DNA from: JAUIET01 sp045106985
Lineage (GTDB): Bacteria > Pseudomonadota > Gammaproteobacteria > Pseudomonadales > JAUIET01
DNA length: 64,000 bases
Reading direction: 5' to 3'
Assembly (NCBI GenBank): GCA_045106985.1
Contig: JBGCFQ010000003.1
Coordinates: 87,290-151,289, forward strand
How positions within the stretch are numbered: the stretch's first letter is position 1; every line of letters begins with the position of its first letter. This document shows, piece after piece, positions 33,169 to 42,421 of this stretch. The translations under genes were made by a program, and so were the position numbers. The notes below the pieces were generated by a model. It saw only the letters and a list, made by a program, of their open reading frames with translations, made no database searches and was not told where the DNA came from.

Positions 33169-35106
33169 TTGAACGATATGGCAAAAAATTTAATTCTCTG
33201 GACCATCATAGCGGCCGTGCTGCTGATGGTTTTTCAAAACCTGAACGTCAAGGCGCCGGTTGATCAGCTCAATTATTCAGAGTTTGTCAGCCAGGTTCAG
33301 TCTGGCCAGGTGAGCAAAGTCGTCATCGATGGCTTGGATATATACGGCGAAAACCGAAATGGCGAACCGTTTAAAACAGTTAGGCCTAATGTTGTTGATA
33401 ATGGCCTAATGGGCGATTTGCTAGAGCATAACGTTATTGTTGAAGGTCGCGCGCCTGAGCAGCAGAGCTTGCTTACCCAGCTTTTGGTTGCTTGCTTCCC
33501 CATTCTTATCATTATTGCTGTGTTCATGTTTTTTATGCGCCAAATGCAAGGTGGCGCGGGCGGCCGTGGTGGTCCTATGAGCTTTGGTAAAAGCAAGGCA
33601 CGCTTGTTAGGTGAAGACCAGATTAAAACAACCTTTGCTGACGTAGCGGGCGTTGAAGAAGCCAAAGAAGACGTGAAAGAGCTGGTTGAGTTCTTGCGCG
33701 ACCCGAGCAAATTCCAGCGCCTGGGTGGTCGTATTCCGCGTGGCGTATTGATGGTAGGCCAGCCGGGTACAGGTAAAACCTTGCTTGCCAAAGCCATTGC
33801 TGGTGAAGCAAAAGTACCTTTCTTTACTATTTCGGGTTCAGACTTTGTTGAGATGTTCGTAGGCGTCGGTGCCTCGCGGGTGCGCGACATGTTTGAGCAA
33901 GCCAAGAAACAGGCGCCGTGCATTATTTTCATTGATGAAATTGACGCTGTAGGTCGCCATCGCGGAGCAGGACTTGGTGGTGGGCACGATGAGCGTGAGC
34001 AAACACTGAACCAGTTGTTGGTTGAAATGGACGGCTTTGAGGCAAACGATGGCGTTATTGTTATTGCCGCTACTAACCGTCCAGACGTGCTTGATCCTGC
34101 CTTGTTACGACCGGGTCGTTTTGACCGCCAGGTAGTTGTTAGCTTGCCGGATATTCGCGGTCGCGAACAAATTTTGAAAGTGCATATGCGCAAAGTACCG
34201 CTCGGTGACGACGTTGAGCCGTCTAAAATAGCGCGTGGCACCCCTGGGTTTTCGGGCGCAGACTTAGCGAACTTGGTTAACGAAGCTGCACTGTTTGCCG
34301 CTCGGTCCAATAGGCGCACTGTGGGCATGGAGCAGTTTGAGTTAGCGAAAGACAAAATCATGATGGGCGCAGAGCGCAAATCAATGGTTATGTCTGAAGA
34401 TGAAAAGCGTAATACAGCTTTTCACGAAGCAGGCCACGCTATTGTTGGTCGCTTGGTGCCTGATCATGATCCGGTTTATAAGGTAAGCATCATTCCGCGT
34501 GGCCGAGCGCTTGGCGTGACTATGTTCCTGCCAGTAGAAGATCGCTACAGCCTCAGTCGGCGTGGCATTATTAGCTCCATATGCAGTTTGTTTGGGGGTC
34601 GAATCGCCGAAGAGATGACGCTTGGTGTTGATGGGGTGACCACGGGTGCCTCAAACGACATCAAACGGGCCACTGAAATTGCTCGCAATATGGTCACTAA
34701 GTGGGGCCTGTCTGAGAAGCTAGGGCCTCTTATGTACGATGACTCAGAAGAAGAAGTTTTTCTGGGCCGTTCTGCTGGCCAGTCTGCAAAACACTTTTCG
34801 GGTGAAACCGCGAAAGTCATCGACGAAGAAATACGCAGTATTATTGACGGCTGTTACAAGACAGCAGAGAAAATTCTGGAAGAGAACGCTGATAAACTGC
34901 ACGCCATGGCCGACGCATTGATGTTGTATGAGACGATTGATTCGAATCAGATAGATGACATTATGGAAGGCCGCGAGCCTCGTGAGCCCGCTGATTGGGG
35001 TTCGGGTTCAGACGACTTAGATGGCGGTGGCGGAAGTGCCGATGCGCCTGTGTCAGATGAAGACGACCATAAGGGCTCGGTAGGCGGCCCGGCCAGCGAC
35101 CACTAG
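33169..35106 (+). CDS. ftsH: FtsH, membrane-anchored ATP-dependent zinc metalloprotease
   Basis: 645 residues. The TTG start gives MNDMAKNLILW, matching the family N-terminus, and is better spaced from AAGG than the ATG three codons later. Two membrane helices (about 6-23 and 106-125) flank a small periplasmic domain. The AAA+ domain has VGQPGTGKTLLAKA (Walker A) and IIFIDEIDAVGRHRG (Walker B), the second region of homology follows, and HEAGH near residue 418 is the zinc-protease site. FtsH degrades misfolded membrane proteins and regulators such as LpxC. The C-terminal tail is Asp/Gly-rich. Confidence 0.98.
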   Translation: MNDMAKNLILWTIIAAVLLMVFQNLNVKAPVDQLNYSEFVSQVQSGQVSKVVIDGLDIYGENRNGEPFKTVRPNVVDNGLMGDLLEHNVIVEGRAPEQQSLLTQLLVACFPILIIIAVFMFFMRQMQGGAGGRGGPMSFGKSKARLLGEDQIKTTFADVAGVEEAKEDVKELVEFLRDPSKFQRLGGRIPRGVLMVGQPGTGKTLLAKAIAGEAKVPFFTISGSDFVEMFVGVGASRVRDMFEQAKKQAPCIIFIDEIDAVGRHRGAGLGGGHDEREQTLNQLLVEMDGFEANDGVIVIAATNRPDVLDPALLRPGRFDRQVVVSLPDIRGREQILKVHMRKVPLGDDVEPSKIARGTPGFSGADLANLVNEAALFAARSNRRTVGMEQFELAKDKIMMGAERKSMVMSEDEKRNTAFHEAGHAIVGRLVPDHDPVYKVSIIPRGRALGVTMFLPVEDRYSLSRRGIISSICSLFGGRIAEEMTLGVDGVTTGASNDIKRATEIARNMVTKWGLSEKLGPLMYDDSEEEVFLGRSAGQSAKHFSGETAKVIDEEIRSIIDGCYKTAEKILEENADKLHAMADALMLYETIDSNQIDDIMEGREPREPADWGSGSDDLDGGGGSADAPVSDEDDHKGSVGGPASDH

Positions 35107-35224
35107 CTGGCCAATTGAACAGAGCAAGTCGGTGAGCACTTTAAGTCATTAAAGGCGACCGACTTGTGTTCCTCAACATCCCTCTTTTTCTTCATTCAAA
35201 TCCACTTTCTATCAAGACACCTAC

Positions 35225-36115
35225 GTGATGAATAAGCGTGTGCTCTCGGCTGCCGGTCGAACACTGGATCTTACACGCCCGCAAGTAATGGCGGTGCTCA
35301 ATCTTACGCCAGACTCTTTTTCAGATGGCGGCACGCTCTATCAGGGCAATGCGCTAAGTCTCGATTCTGTGTTGCGTCGCGCCGAGAACGTGGTCAACGA
35401 GGGGGGCGATTTGTTCGACCTCGGAGGAGAGTCAACACGGCCAGGGGCCAACGCAGTCAGCGCCAGTGAAGAATGTGAACGTGTGTTACCAGTTCTGGAG
35501 GCGCTGCATAGTCGTTTCGAGCTGCCAATATCAATTGATACCAGCAACCCTGAGCTGATGGTAGAAGCTATAAAGGCTGGCGCATTCATGATCAATGACG
35601 TGCGAGCATTGGAACGCCCCGGTGCCTTAGACGCCGTAAGTTCGGCCGATGTGGCGGTATGCCTAATGCACATGCAGGGCGCGCCCAGCACTATGCAGAA
35701 GGCGCCTAGCTATCAAAAAGTTGATATTGAAGTAAGTGCTTACTTACAGGGCAGGGCCCTTCTCTGCGAGCATTCTGGGGTATCCCGCGAACAAATAGTG
35801 CTTGATCCAGGCTTTGGCTTTGGCAAAACATTGGCGCATAACCTTTCGTTGTTTAACAGCTTGGGTGAGCTAAGCACATTGCCCTATCCGCTTTTAGTTG
35901 GTGTGTCTCGCAAGTCCATGATTGCGTCTATACTTTCGAGAGATGGTGCACTTCGCGCGGTAGACCAGCGTATGGCTGGTGGCTTGGCGCTTGCCACGAT
36001 TGCCGCAATGCAGGGTGTGTCGATTATTCGCACGCACGATGTTCAAGCTACGCGAGACGCAGTGGACACCGTGCAGGCGCTGAAGAGCCATCAAATCGAA
36101 CGCGACATAAATTGA
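35225..36115 (+). CDS. folP: dihydropteroate synthase
   Basis: FolP joins pterin pyrophosphate and p-aminobenzoate in folate synthesis. VMAVLNLTPDSFSDGG (pterin/pABA loop) and DLGGESTRPGA are signature motifs; later IVLDPGFGFGKTLAHN and LVGVSRKSMI bind pterin and phosphate. 296 residues, slightly longer than the E. coli enzyme. The start is GTG at 35225 or the adjacent ATG at 35228. ftsH-folP-glmM order is conserved across gammaproteobacteria. Confidence 0.97.
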   Translation: MMNKRVLSAAGRTLDLTRPQVMAVLNLTPDSFSDGGTLYQGNALSLDSVLRRAENVVNEGGDLFDLGGESTRPGANAVSASEECERVLPVLEALHSRFELPISIDTSNPELMVEAIKAGAFMINDVRALERPGALDAVSSADVAVCLMHMQGAPSTMQKAPSYQKVDIEVSAYLQGRALLCEHSGVSREQIVLDPGFGFGKTLAHNLSLFNSLGELSTLPYPLLVGVSRKSMIASILSRDGALRAVDQRMAGGLALATIAAMQGVSIIRTHDVQATRDAVDTVQALKSHQIERDIN

Positions 36116-36143
36116 CGTAGCTTGGGCTGCGCAGACCAGAAAA

Positions 36144-37508
36144 ATGAGCAAAAAAATGAGCAAAAAATATTTTGGTACCGATGGAATCCGTGGTCGAGTT
36201 GGAGACGGTGTAATCAACCCTGAGTTTGTTCTTAAGCTGGGTTGGGCGGTTGGCAAAGTGTTTGCTGAAGAGCGTCGTGGCAAGAGTTCTATTGGCAAGG
36301 TCTTGATTGGCAAAGACACCCGGATTTCCGGTTACATGTTTGAGTCGGCTCTGGAAGCGGGCTTAGTGGCCGCGGGCGTTGACGTAGCTTTGATGGGGCC
36401 AATGCCAACACCGGCAATCGCTTACCTCACTCGAACCTTTAATGCGCGAGCAGGCATTGTGATTAGTGCATCACATAATGCCTATCATGATAACGGCATC
36501 AAATTTTTCTCCGGCCAGGGCACAAAGCTGCCCGACGAGCTCGAGCACCGTATAGAAGCGCAGCTAGAACAAACAATGACTACCGTAGATTCCAACCAGC
36601 TGGGTAAGGTGTCGCGTATTGAGGATGCGGCGGGTCGCTATATAGAATTTTGTAAAAGCACAGTACCGACAGGTTTTAACCTTGACGGTATGACTATCGT
36701 GGTGGATTGCGCTCATGGCGCCACCTATCACGTTGCTCCTGCCGTGCTTCGCGAGTTGGGCGCCAAGGTAATCGAAATAGGCGTTGACCCCGACGGTATT
36801 AATATTAATGACGGTGTGGGTTCTACCAGTCCCGCGCTGCTGCAAAAAACGGTCGTAGAGCAACGAGCAGACCTGGGTATCGCGCTGGACGGCGACGGTG
36901 ACCGAATTGTGATGGTTGATCACGCTGGCGATTTGGCCGATGGCGATGAAATACTCTATATCATTGCCTGCGACATGCTGCGAACCACTGGAGCTTGTGA
37001 AGGCGTGGTGGGTACTCTTATGTCCAATTTAGGTTTTGAGTTGGCGCTTGCCGAGCTTGATATTCCCTTCCTGCGTGCGCAGGTAGGCGATCGCCATGTT
37101 ATAGAAAAGATGATTCAAAACGGGTGGAAGTTGGGCGGGGAAAACTCTGGCCATATCATCTGTACCGACGTAACCACCACCGGAGACGGTATCGTAGCTG
37201 GGCTGAAAGTTCTGCTAGCGGTAGCCTCGTCAGGGCGAAATTTACGTGAACTGCGGACAGGAATGCGTAAATTTCCTCAGCGCATGATTAACGTCCGGCT
37301 CAATAGCGCGATTAATCTAGTCGATCAGCCCGATATTCAAAGTGCCGTTATTGAAGCTGAAGCGCGGCTGGGCCTAAAAGGCCGTGTATTGCTGCGTCCA
37401 TCAGGTACCGAGCCGGTAGTACGGGTAATGGTAGAAGGTGAAAATGGGTCGTTGGTGGGTGAATTAGCTGAACAGCTAGCGGGCGTTGTCGAGCAAGCCG
37501 TGGCTTAA
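36144..37508 (+). CDS. glmM: phosphoglucosamine mutase
   Basis: 454 residues starting ...KKYFGTDGIRGRVGD. The phosphoserine loop is GIVISASHNAYHDNGIKF, the metal loop DGDGDRIVMVD, the sugar-binding loop GGENSGHI, and the phosphate-binding loop RPSGTEPVVRVM. GlmM converts glucosamine-6-P to glucosamine-1-P for peptidoglycan and LPS. The first 12 bases (ATGAGCAAAAAA) are repeated in tandem, so there are two in-frame ATG starts at 36144 and 36156 encoding MSKKMSKK; neither has a strong ribosome binding site. Confidence 0.97.
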   Translation: MSKKMSKKYFGTDGIRGRVGDGVINPEFVLKLGWAVGKVFAEERRGKSSIGKVLIGKDTRISGYMFESALEAGLVAAGVDVALMGPMPTPAIAYLTRTFNARAGIVISASHNAYHDNGIKFFSGQGTKLPDELEHRIEAQLEQTMTTVDSNQLGKVSRIEDAAGRYIEFCKSTVPTGFNLDGMTIVVDCAHGATYHVAPAVLRELGAKVIEIGVDPDGININDGVGSTSPALLQKTVVEQRADLGIALDGDGDRIVMVDHAGDLADGDEILYIIACDMLRTTGACEGVVGTLMSNLGFELALAELDIPFLRAQVGDRHVIEKMIQNGWKLGGENSGHIICTDVTTTGDGIVAGLKVLLAVASSGRNLRELRTGMRKFPQRMINVRLNSAINLVDQPDIQSAVIEAEARLGLKGRVLLRPSGTEPVVRVMVEGENGSLVGELAEQLAGVVEQAVA

Positions 37509-37792
37509 CGCACCTCTTAAAAGCCTGCAATATCGTGCTGTGGGCCTTTCTGCATTTGTTGCCAGCGCCTTAAAAAGGGCTAAATAATTCCTACCGGGTC
37601 AGTGCCGCCTGTCTGTTTGTTCAATGGCAATTCGCGTATCTGTGCAATTTTGTTATATCTCTGGTGCGATTTTGCGGTAGTATCCGCACTCGCGATAGCG
37701 GTTCTTGAAAGCTTCAGTAATAAGTGTCGAAATAACAAAGCTTCTGAACACAACGCGAAATAACCATAAAAGCATTCTCAGAGGTATTCATC

Positions 37793-40351
37793 ATGGCCGT
37801 TAAGCACGGAAAAACCCTCACATGTCTTACTTTGGCTATGTTGCCATTTACCCCATTTATTCAGGCGCAAATGCTTGAAGAGATCGTGGTAACGGCGCAG
37901 AAAAGAAGCCAAAGCTTGCAAGACGTACCTATTTCAGTGTCGGCCCTGCAAGGCGACAAACTAAAAGACGCAGGTATACCTAACATGGCAGCGGTTGCTG
38001 ACTATGTGCCAAACTTGCACATCGCCAATGCGGCTGTGAACACCAATATTTATATGCGCGGCGTTGGTTCAGGTAACAACCAGGGCTTTGAGCAATCGGT
38101 AGGCATGTACATCGACGGCGTTTATATGGGCCGTGGTCGCCAATACCGAAATGCCTTTGTTGATTTAGAGCGGGTTGAAGTGCTGCGTGGTCCACAGGGC
38201 ACATTGTTCGGTCGTAACACAGTAGCGGGCGCCATCAACATCACATCTGCGTCTCCCGATGCCGGTGAAGAGCTGATGGGTGAACTTGCTGTAGCGGTTG
38301 AAGAAAATGGCGGCCAAACCTACGAAGGTTTTATCAGCGGCTCGCCTAGCGAAAATACCGGCATACGGCTGGGCTTTAAATACAGAGAAACAGACGGTTA
38401 CATTGAAAACTTGTTGCGTGGTACCGATGAGCCAGCAACGGAAGAAACTAGTTTTCGCGTAACCTTCGTTTGGCAGCCTACTGACAACCTGGATCTTAAT
38501 TTCAAATACAGTAAGTCAGACGAAGAGCGAACCGGCGCCGCCTCGGCTACCTGGTTGTACCTAAGTGCTGAAGAGCGCGATGAGCTATTCCCGAATAGAA
38601 GCCCATTCGCCGGTGCAGCTTATGGCGTTACAGACGTTAATTTCCCGGAATTCGCTGGATTGGCAGGAAATGACTTCACTACATTTAAAGACAATGGTTT
38701 TGGTTCTGCAGAGACCTTAGGGCTTGGTCGTTACCCCGACGGGGACGATGCTACTGTTGAAAACTTCGCGCTGAATGTTAACTATCAGATGGGAGAATAC
38801 ACACTTACGTCTGTTACAGGCTTATCCGAGTACCAGGTAGAGTCGGGCTCAGATGTGGATTGGCTGCCATTGCGGTTTATTTCCAGAGACGATGACCAAG
38901 ACTACGAGCAGTTCAGCCAAGAATTTCGTATTACGTCGCCTGTCGGAGAGAAATTCGAATTCGTTGCTGGCGCTTATTATGATAAAAGCGAGTTAATAAC
39001 TGATCGCTTGGTGGAAATCGATTTGTCATTGGGTAATTTGATTGGCAGTCTGCCAGCGAATCTTCTGATCCCTTCTTTACCGCCAATCCCCCTTAGCGCC
39101 ATTGGGTTTACAAACCTCACGCCATTAGTGGGCGGCCCAGGCTATGCGCCTGACTTTATAGGCCGTAATCATCGCTACGCGCTTGATTCGGATTCCTGGG
39201 CGCTGTTTTTCCAGGGTACTTACAACGTGTCTGATAGCTTGAGAGTAACCTTGGGTTTGCGCTACACCGAAGAAAACAAGGATGTGGACAGCCAACAATT
39301 CTTGACAGACAGTATTTTGGGTAACCGAACACGAAGCGATAACTTCTTTTTGGGCCAGATTCAGGCGGTTAATTTCAATACTTACGCGTACAACGTACAA
39401 GACTCGCGTACAACCAGTGAATTGATTCCTTCTGTTAACTTTCAATGGGATGTTAGTGATAACAGCATGCTGTACGCGAGCTTCTCACAGGGTTTCAAAA
39501 GCGGCGGCTTTACTGCGGCTGATGATGGCGAGCCAGGTGGTGCGGCTTTAGGTGCATGGGGTGCGGCTTTGCGGGATACCTGTGTAGCAGAGGCTGACGG
39601 CACTGTAGATATTAACAATTGCTACGACCCAACTGTACCTAACGATGACTTTGAGTTTGATGATGAGTCGGTGGACGCGTTTGAGATTGGCGGCAAGCAC
39701 ACCCTGTTAGATGGCGCGATGACTGTAAACTGGGCAGCGTTCTACACAGAGTACGACAACCTTCAAACCGCCATTTTCAAAGGAGTGGGCTTTACCGTAA
39801 AGAACGCTGGCGCCTCTGAAATTAAGGGTATTGAAGTTGATACTCGTTGGCAGGCGACTGAAAACTTGCAGCTTGGCGCTAACGTAGCTTGGTTAGACGC
39901 AACTTACTCAGAGTTTGCTGACGCGCCTTGTACCGCTATTCAGCTAGACGCTAACCCACAGTGTGGTGTGGTGGGCAATGCGGCTGGTGATTTCAACGAC
40001 TTGTCAGGCGAGCCAACACTGTACGCTTCTGACTACAGTGCATCTTTATTGTGGGATTACGCGAAGCCAATCGGCGAAATGGAAATCTTTATAGGTGGTG
40101 AAGTTAACTACCGTGACGAGTTCAACTCAGCCGGTGATAACGACCCAATCGATTTGATTCCTTCCTATACGAAAGTAAACCTTCGTTTAGGCATACGAAG
40201 CGAAGACTGGGAAGTAATGGCTTACGGCCGTAACATCTTTGATGAAGTGGCTTACGCGCAAAGCTTCGATACACCTGTTTTGGCCGGATCGCATTCGCGC
40301 TTTCAGGAAGAAGGGGCTGTGTTTGGTCTGCGAGGCAAGTACTCGTTCTAA
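37793..40351 (+). CDS. TonB-dependent outer-membrane receptor
   Basis: 852 residues. Signal peptide to about residue 25 (MLPFTPFIQA-Q). The TonB box region is EEIVVTAQKRSQSLQDVPISVS, followed by the plug domain with VEVLRGPQGTLFGRNTVAGAINI, and a long 22-strand barrel ending with GLRGKYSF, a terminal aromatic as expected for BAM recognition. The AQKRxQ(S)LQDVPISVSA start is typical of the large marine and sphingomonad receptor group for siderophores, carbohydrates or other substrates; the ligand is not predictable. It stands alone, with a terminator after it, between glmM and tpiA, which are neighbours in related genomes. Confidence 0.95.
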   Translation: MAVKHGKTLTCLTLAMLPFTPFIQAQMLEEIVVTAQKRSQSLQDVPISVSALQGDKLKDAGIPNMAAVADYVPNLHIANAAVNTNIYMRGVGSGNNQGFEQSVGMYIDGVYMGRGRQYRNAFVDLERVEVLRGPQGTLFGRNTVAGAINITSASPDAGEELMGELAVAVEENGGQTYEGFISGSPSENTGIRLGFKYRETDGYIENLLRGTDEPATEETSFRVTFVWQPTDNLDLNFKYSKSDEERTGAASATWLYLSAEERDELFPNRSPFAGAAYGVTDVNFPEFAGLAGNDFTTFKDNGFGSAETLGLGRYPDGDDATVENFALNVNYQMGEYTLTSVTGLSEYQVESGSDVDWLPLRFISRDDDQDYEQFSQEFRITSPVGEKFEFVAGAYYDKSELITDRLVEIDLSLGNLIGSLPANLLIPSLPPIPLSAIGFTNLTPLVGGPGYAPDFIGRNHRYALDSDSWALFFQGTYNVSDSLRVTLGLRYTEENKDVDSQQFLTDSILGNRTRSDNFFLGQIQAVNFNTYAYNVQDSRTTSELIPSVNFQWDVSDNSMLYASFSQGFKSGGFTAADDGEPGGAALGAWGAALRDTCVAEADGTVDINNCYDPTVPNDDFEFDDESVDAFEIGGKHTLLDGAMTVNWAAFYTEYDNLQTAIFKGVGFTVKNAGASEIKGIEVDTRWQATENLQLGANVAWLDATYSEFADAPCTAIQLDANPQCGVVGNAAGDFNDLSGEPTLYASDYSASLLWDYAKPIGEMEIFIGGEVNYRDEFNSAGDNDPIDLIPSYTKVNLRLGIRSEDWEVMAYGRNIFDEVAYAQSFDTPVLAGSHSRFQEEGAVFGLRGKYSF

Positions 40352-40368
40352 GCCAATATAGATAAGCG

Positions 40369-40396
40369 AAAAAGGCATCGCGAGATGCCTTTTTTT
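40369..40396 (+). terminator. Rho-independent terminator of the TonB-dependent receptor gene
   Basis: AAAAAGGCATC (40369-40379), loop GCGA, GATGCCTTTTTTT (40384-40396). A strong stem of GC-rich core with a T run, 18 bases after the stop codon. Confidence 0.92.
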
Positions 40397-40555
40397 ATGT
40401 CTTTTTATTGTCTTTCTCTAGGCTTGGCCTAGGCTGGTTTAGGTAGGATTAATACCCCGCTCTTGTATGTTATGGAGCCCTTGGGTACCATGTGCGCCCG
40501 CTGAAACAGCTGTACGGCGTGTGCATGACTGTTTGAGTAGAGTAAGAAGGGTTTG

Positions 40556-41311
40556 ATGCGACAATCTCTGGTTATTGGTAATTGGAAAATGCACGGCTCC
40601 GCAGCAAGCGCGGATGCATTGGTGTCTGAGTTACTGATTGGTTTGGCCAAGTTGGAGAGTGTCGAGGTTGGGGTTTGCCCGCCTTATCCTTATTTGCCTT
40701 ATGTGGCAATAAAAGCATCGGGCACAGCCTTAGGGCTTGGGGCGCAAAATTGTGCAGATCAGCCCGAGGGTGCGTATACGGGTGAAGTTTCAGTCGCGAT
40801 GTTGGCCGATGTTGGTTGCCACTATGTATTGCTGGGGCATTCGGAGCGTCGCAGTATTTACGCCGAAACCGACGAGGCTGTCGTTGCCAAAACGGCCCAG
40901 GTGTTGGCCCAGTCAATGTGCCCAGTGGTATGTATTGGTGAAACCCTGGAGCAACGCGAAGCGGGTAATACACTGGCGGTGGTTGGTGAGCAGTTGGGCG
41001 CTGTACTGGCTGCATTTTCAGCGCAAGAGCTGAAAACCATGGTTGTGGCCTACGAGCCAGTTTGGGCAATAGGTACCGGTTTAACAGCCAGCCCTGAGCA
41101 AGCGCAAGAGGTGCATAAGGCACTTCGTGAGCAGTTAACGTCCAGTGACAATTCGTTGGGTGCGTTAAGAATCTTGTATGGCGGCAGTGTTAAGGCGGCC
41201 AATGCAGAAGAGTTATTTGGCCAGCCGGATATTGACGGTGGTCTAATTGGCGGCGCGGCGCTAAAGGCAGAAGAGTTTTTAGCCATCTGCGCAGCAGCGG
41301 CAAAGCAGTAA
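40556..41311 (+). CDS. tpiA: triosephosphate isomerase
   Basis: 251 residues with QSLVIGNWKMHG, the catalytic His region in LLGHSERRSIY, the catalytic Glu in VVAYEPVWAIGTG and the phosphate loop YGGSVKAAN plus GGLIGGAAL. It interconverts dihydroxyacetone phosphate and glyceraldehyde 3-phosphate. ATG at 40556 has AAGAAGG 5 bases upstream; a TTG just before it is a less likely start. tpiA before secG is the usual order. Confidence 0.98.
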   Translation: MRQSLVIGNWKMHGSAASADALVSELLIGLAKLESVEVGVCPPYPYLPYVAIKASGTALGLGAQNCADQPEGAYTGEVSVAMLADVGCHYVLLGHSERRSIYAETDEAVVAKTAQVLAQSMCPVVCIGETLEQREAGNTLAVVGEQLGAVLAAFSAQELKTMVVAYEPVWAIGTGLTASPEQAQEVHKALREQLTSSDNSLGALRILYGGSVKAANAEELFGQPDIDGGLIGGAALKAEEFLAICAAAAKQ

Positions 41312-41361
41312 GCATACTAATAGGTCTTGTTCGGATATCGACTCGATTCTCGACCAAGCGG

Positions 41362-41496
41362 CAGGTGTAAGGACGCACCTGCATTTTACCCAGTAAAGAC
41401 CCACAGCGCTTTGCGGGGTCGGCACATGAAAGCTTCTTGAAAATCGCATTTTCAAGAAAGCGAGTCCGGAAGAGGCAGGAGCCGATTTCCGGACAT
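41362..41496. repeat. multi-hairpin palindromic repeat, copy A
   Basis: A 135-base unit made of successive stem-loops. They are CAGGTG...CACCTG; TTTAC-CCAG-TAAA; an extra GACCC...GGGTC stem present only in this copy (insertion 41398-41425); the perfect CTTGAAAAT-CGC-ATTTTCAAG palindrome; and GTCCGGAA...TTCCGGAC. The next 107-base copy starts 50 bases later. The structure resembles REP-like extragenic elements rather than a coding region. The last hairpin differs from copy B by a change that keeps pairing. Confidence 0.8.
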
Positions 41497-41546
41497 GAAT
41501 TAATTAGTACCCGGCCTGAACTACGTTTTCGGGCAGGTGGTGACGT

Positions 41547-41653
41547 CAGGTGCATGGATGCACCTGCATTTTACCCAGTAAAATGAAAGCTTCTTGAAAA
41601 TCGCATTTTCAAGAAAGCGAGTCTGGAAGAGGCAGGAGCCGATTTCCGGACAT
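41547..41653. repeat. multi-hairpin palindromic repeat, copy B
   Basis: Second copy, ending 24 bases before the secG ATG. Its first stem is a perfect CAGGTGCAT-GG-ATGCACCTG; the second is TTTTAC-CCA-GTAAAA; the third, CTTGAAAAT-CGC-ATTTTCAAG, is identical to copy A; the fourth, GTCTGGAA...TTCCGGAC, has one G-T pair in place of the G-C of copy A. It lacks the 28-base insertion of copy A. The 365-base tpiA-secG gap consists mostly of these two copies, with no gene. Confidence 0.8.
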
Positions 41654-41676
41654 AAACAGCAGCGACAGGTAAGAAC

Positions 41677-42069
41677 ATGGGCGTGGAACAAATAGTACTG
41701 ATAGTGCACGTTTTAGCGGCACTCGGCATCATAGGGCTGATTCTTATTCAGCAGGGTAAGGGCGCAGATGCAGGTGCGTCATTTGGTAGCGGGGCATCGC
41801 AAACTGTCTTCGGCAGTGGCGGCAGCGGCAACTTCCTGACCAAAGGTACTGCATTGCTGGCGACTGTATTTTTTATAACCAGCTTTGGCCTGGCAATTTT
41901 TGCGAAAGAGAAGGCCAGTATTGATGTAAATACCAGCCTGCCATCGGCTGAAATAATTGAAGCCCAGGTAGAAGGGGCTCAGCGAGCCGCCGCTGCTGGT
42001 GATGAAGTACCTGTTCTGGATACGACTGACATACCTGCCGTACCAGGCGAAGAGGATATTCCTCAGTAG
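41677..42069 (+). CDS. secG: SecG, protein translocase subunit
   Basis: 130 residues with two membrane helices at about 4-22 and 53-72 and the conserved GKGADAGASFGSGASQTVFGSGGSGNFL loop between them, the SecG signature. It joins SecY and SecE in the inner-membrane Sec channel. The C-terminal tail is acidic and longer than in E. coli. It precedes tRNA-Leu, as in E. coli and Pseudomonas. Confidence 0.95.
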   Translation: MGVEQIVLIVHVLAALGIIGLILIQQGKGADAGASFGSGASQTVFGSGGSGNFLTKGTALLATVFFITSFGLAIFAKEKASIDVNTSLPSAEIIEAQVEGAQRAAAAGDEVPVLDTTDIPAVPGEEDIPQ

Positions 42070-42122
42070 TAAGCAGTTTGCGCTGGGCAATAGGCCCTGC
42101 GCGCAGCAGGTTTAAGGAAGAG

Positions 42123-42148
42123 CCTGTTAATAATCCTCGGATAACAGG
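42123..42148 (+). other. hairpin between secG and tRNA-Leu
   Basis: CCTGTTA (42123-42129) pairs with TAACAGG (42142-42148), followed by a T-containing stretch (GGCTTTTATT) a few bases on. Possibly a weak terminator or tRNA precursor processing context. It leaves tRNA-Leu likely cotranscribed with secG. Confidence 0.4.
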
Positions 42149-42191
42149 TCGGCGGCTTTTATTAGTGCGGCGACATGGCTGAAAAGCTTAT

Positions 42192-42276
42192 GCCCAAGTG
42201 GTGGAATTGGTAGACACGCTATCTTGAGGGGGTAGTGGCGCAAGCCGTGCCGGTTCAAGTCCGGCCTTGGGCACCA
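42192..42276 (+). tRNA. tRNA-Leu (anticodon GAG)
   Basis: 85 bases with acceptor arms GCCCAAG and CTTGGGC, an encoded ACCA end (42273-42276), the anticodon stem CTATC/GGTAG with loop TTGAGGG, a long variable arm, and the T loop in GGTTCAAGTCC. It reads CUC/CUU codons. Position after secG is conserved (leuU in E. coli). Confidence 0.95.
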
Positions 42277-42395
42277 TATTTATTAAGGCATTCTGGCGAA
42301 TGCGGCTCTTTATCAACCCAGCCGGACTGCCGGCCTTCGCTGTTTCCAAAACGGTCGTTCGCCTCGCTCACTGCATAGCCGATTTGGGCTCAGGC

Positions 42396-42418
42396 GTTTA
42401 ATGCCTTTGGCATCAAAC
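42396..42418. repeat. small inverted repeat downstream of tRNA-Leu
   Basis: GTTTAATGCC (42396-42405) and GGCATCAAAC (42409-42418) around TTT, with one A/C mismatch in the stem. It ends 3 bases before the duplicated tRNA-Leu 3' fragment. Confidence 0.35.
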
Positions 42419-42421
42419 CCA

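Noticed and set aside
33297..34379. Long antisense frame opposite ftsH
   Set aside because: It is the codon shadow of ftsH; no family-like motifs and no start signals.
41362..41653. CRISPR-like or IS-derived repeats
   Set aside because: Only two copies without uniform spacers, no transposase and no terminal target duplication; the multi-hairpin structure fits REP-like elements better.
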